Part shown: positions 6,037-6,349 of the stretch, in pieces | How the letters are laid out: the number at the start of each line of letters is the position of its first letter | Numbering within the stretch: position 1 is the stretch's first letter | DNA from: Pseudomonadota bacterium | GTDB lineage: Bacteria; SAR324; XYD2-FULL-50-16; JAHJRI01 | Length of the DNA: 6,349 nt | Direction of reading: 5' to 3' | Assembly: GCA_022360105.1 (NCBI GenBank) | Contig: JAKSDL010000271.1 | Coordinates: 1-6,349 of the forward strand | The notes under the pieces: model-generated | Told to the model about the DNA's origin: nothing | The model's input: the letters and a program-made list of their open reading frames with translations, nothing else | Databases searched by the model: none | Program-made: the position numbers and the translations under genes

Positions 6037-6349
6037 TTAATTACAGGGAGTTGTTGAATTTAAAGGATAGCGTTGTCTGTTATTCTGATTATCGGTTGTC
6101 GCGATGGTGGCTGTAAAGGTTCGTCCACCATCCAGTTGAAATCTGGAAAGTTGGCAACCCTGGCCTGAGAGATTTATTTTGATTGTATTCCTGTCTTCCC
6201 AGTCTACGTTCACTTGCACGGAATAGGGCGATTCGACTTCCAATTTCCGGATAAAGGGTTGGTTCTTTTTAGGCGGAATATATATATAATAAGTCTTGTC
6301 CGAAATCATTCTCAGCGATTCACCGTTAGCAGCAATTTCAAACAACGGA
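6037..6349 (-). CDS. Unrecognised protein, C-terminal part only (5' end outside window)
   Basis: The reading frame is open from the window edge to a TAA at 6037-6039, giving 103 visible residues ending NSTTPCN. A TTG at 6345 could be read as a start, but the frame continues past it to the edge and no ribosome-binding site can be judged, so I treat this as the end of a longer protein. The visible part has no membrane segment and alternates hydrophobic and polar residues (YYIYIPPKK, YSVQVNVDW, TIKINLSG, TFTATIATT), suggesting a beta-rich fold. Two cysteines (visible residues 65 and 102) could pair if the protein is exported. The tail is rich in N, Q, T and R. I do not recognise a family. The stop codon abuts the hemG ATG, so the two are very likely co-transcribed, but this does not show a heme-related function. 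Confidence 0.7.
   Translation of the reverse strand, partial: PLFEIAANGESLRMISDKTYYIYIPPKKNQPFIRKLEVESPYSVQVNVDWEDRNTIKINLSGQGCQLSRFQLDGGRTFTATIATTDNQNNRQRYPLNSTTPCN

Overview
All confident genes in this window lie on the minus strand, so the text below follows the direction of transcription, from high to low coordinates. The order is: the C-terminal end of an unrecognised protein (6037-6349, cut by the window edge); an FAD-dependent protoporphyrinogen oxidase (4666-6036); a 313-base gap; then yajC (3984-4352), secD (1960-3984), secF (971-1951) and the first two thirds of argS (1-964, cut by the window edge).

There are two transcription blocks. In the first, the unknown protein's stop codon sits directly against the hemG start. 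hemG is followed, about 200 bases past its stop, by a clear intrinsic terminator: a 6-bp hairpin with a run of U. In the second, yajC and secD overlap by one base, secD and secF are 8 bases apart, and secF and argS are 6 bases apart. This looks like one tightly coupled operon starting just after the terminator. Its Sec part encodes the accessory SecD-SecF-YajC membrane complex, which uses proton-motive force to help pull exported proteins through SecYEG. argS is a housekeeping passenger that charges tRNA-Arg. hemG makes protoporphyrin IX for heme and shares only location with the Sec genes.

Organism: a bacterium with intermediate base composition. The ArgS sequence, in the catalytic HLGH segment and in the NDRG..ICKSML and STGKKGD..VGDYY segments, resembles the Bacteroidota form as I remember it. 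However, SecD and SecF are separate proteins, whereas typical Bacteroidia and Flavobacteriia carry a fused SecDF. A member of the wider FCB (Fibrobacterota-Chlorobiota-Bacteroidota) group outside classical Bacteroidia is my best guess, but it is an inference from memory, without a search.

Most of the window is ordinary core-genome content, and I see no mobile element, CRISPR array, tRNA or rRNA. The parts not explained by standard genes are the 4353-4665 gap, which holds a bulged 51-base inverted repeat next to the terminator; a possible second translation start inside yajC; and the unidentified protein coupled to hemG.
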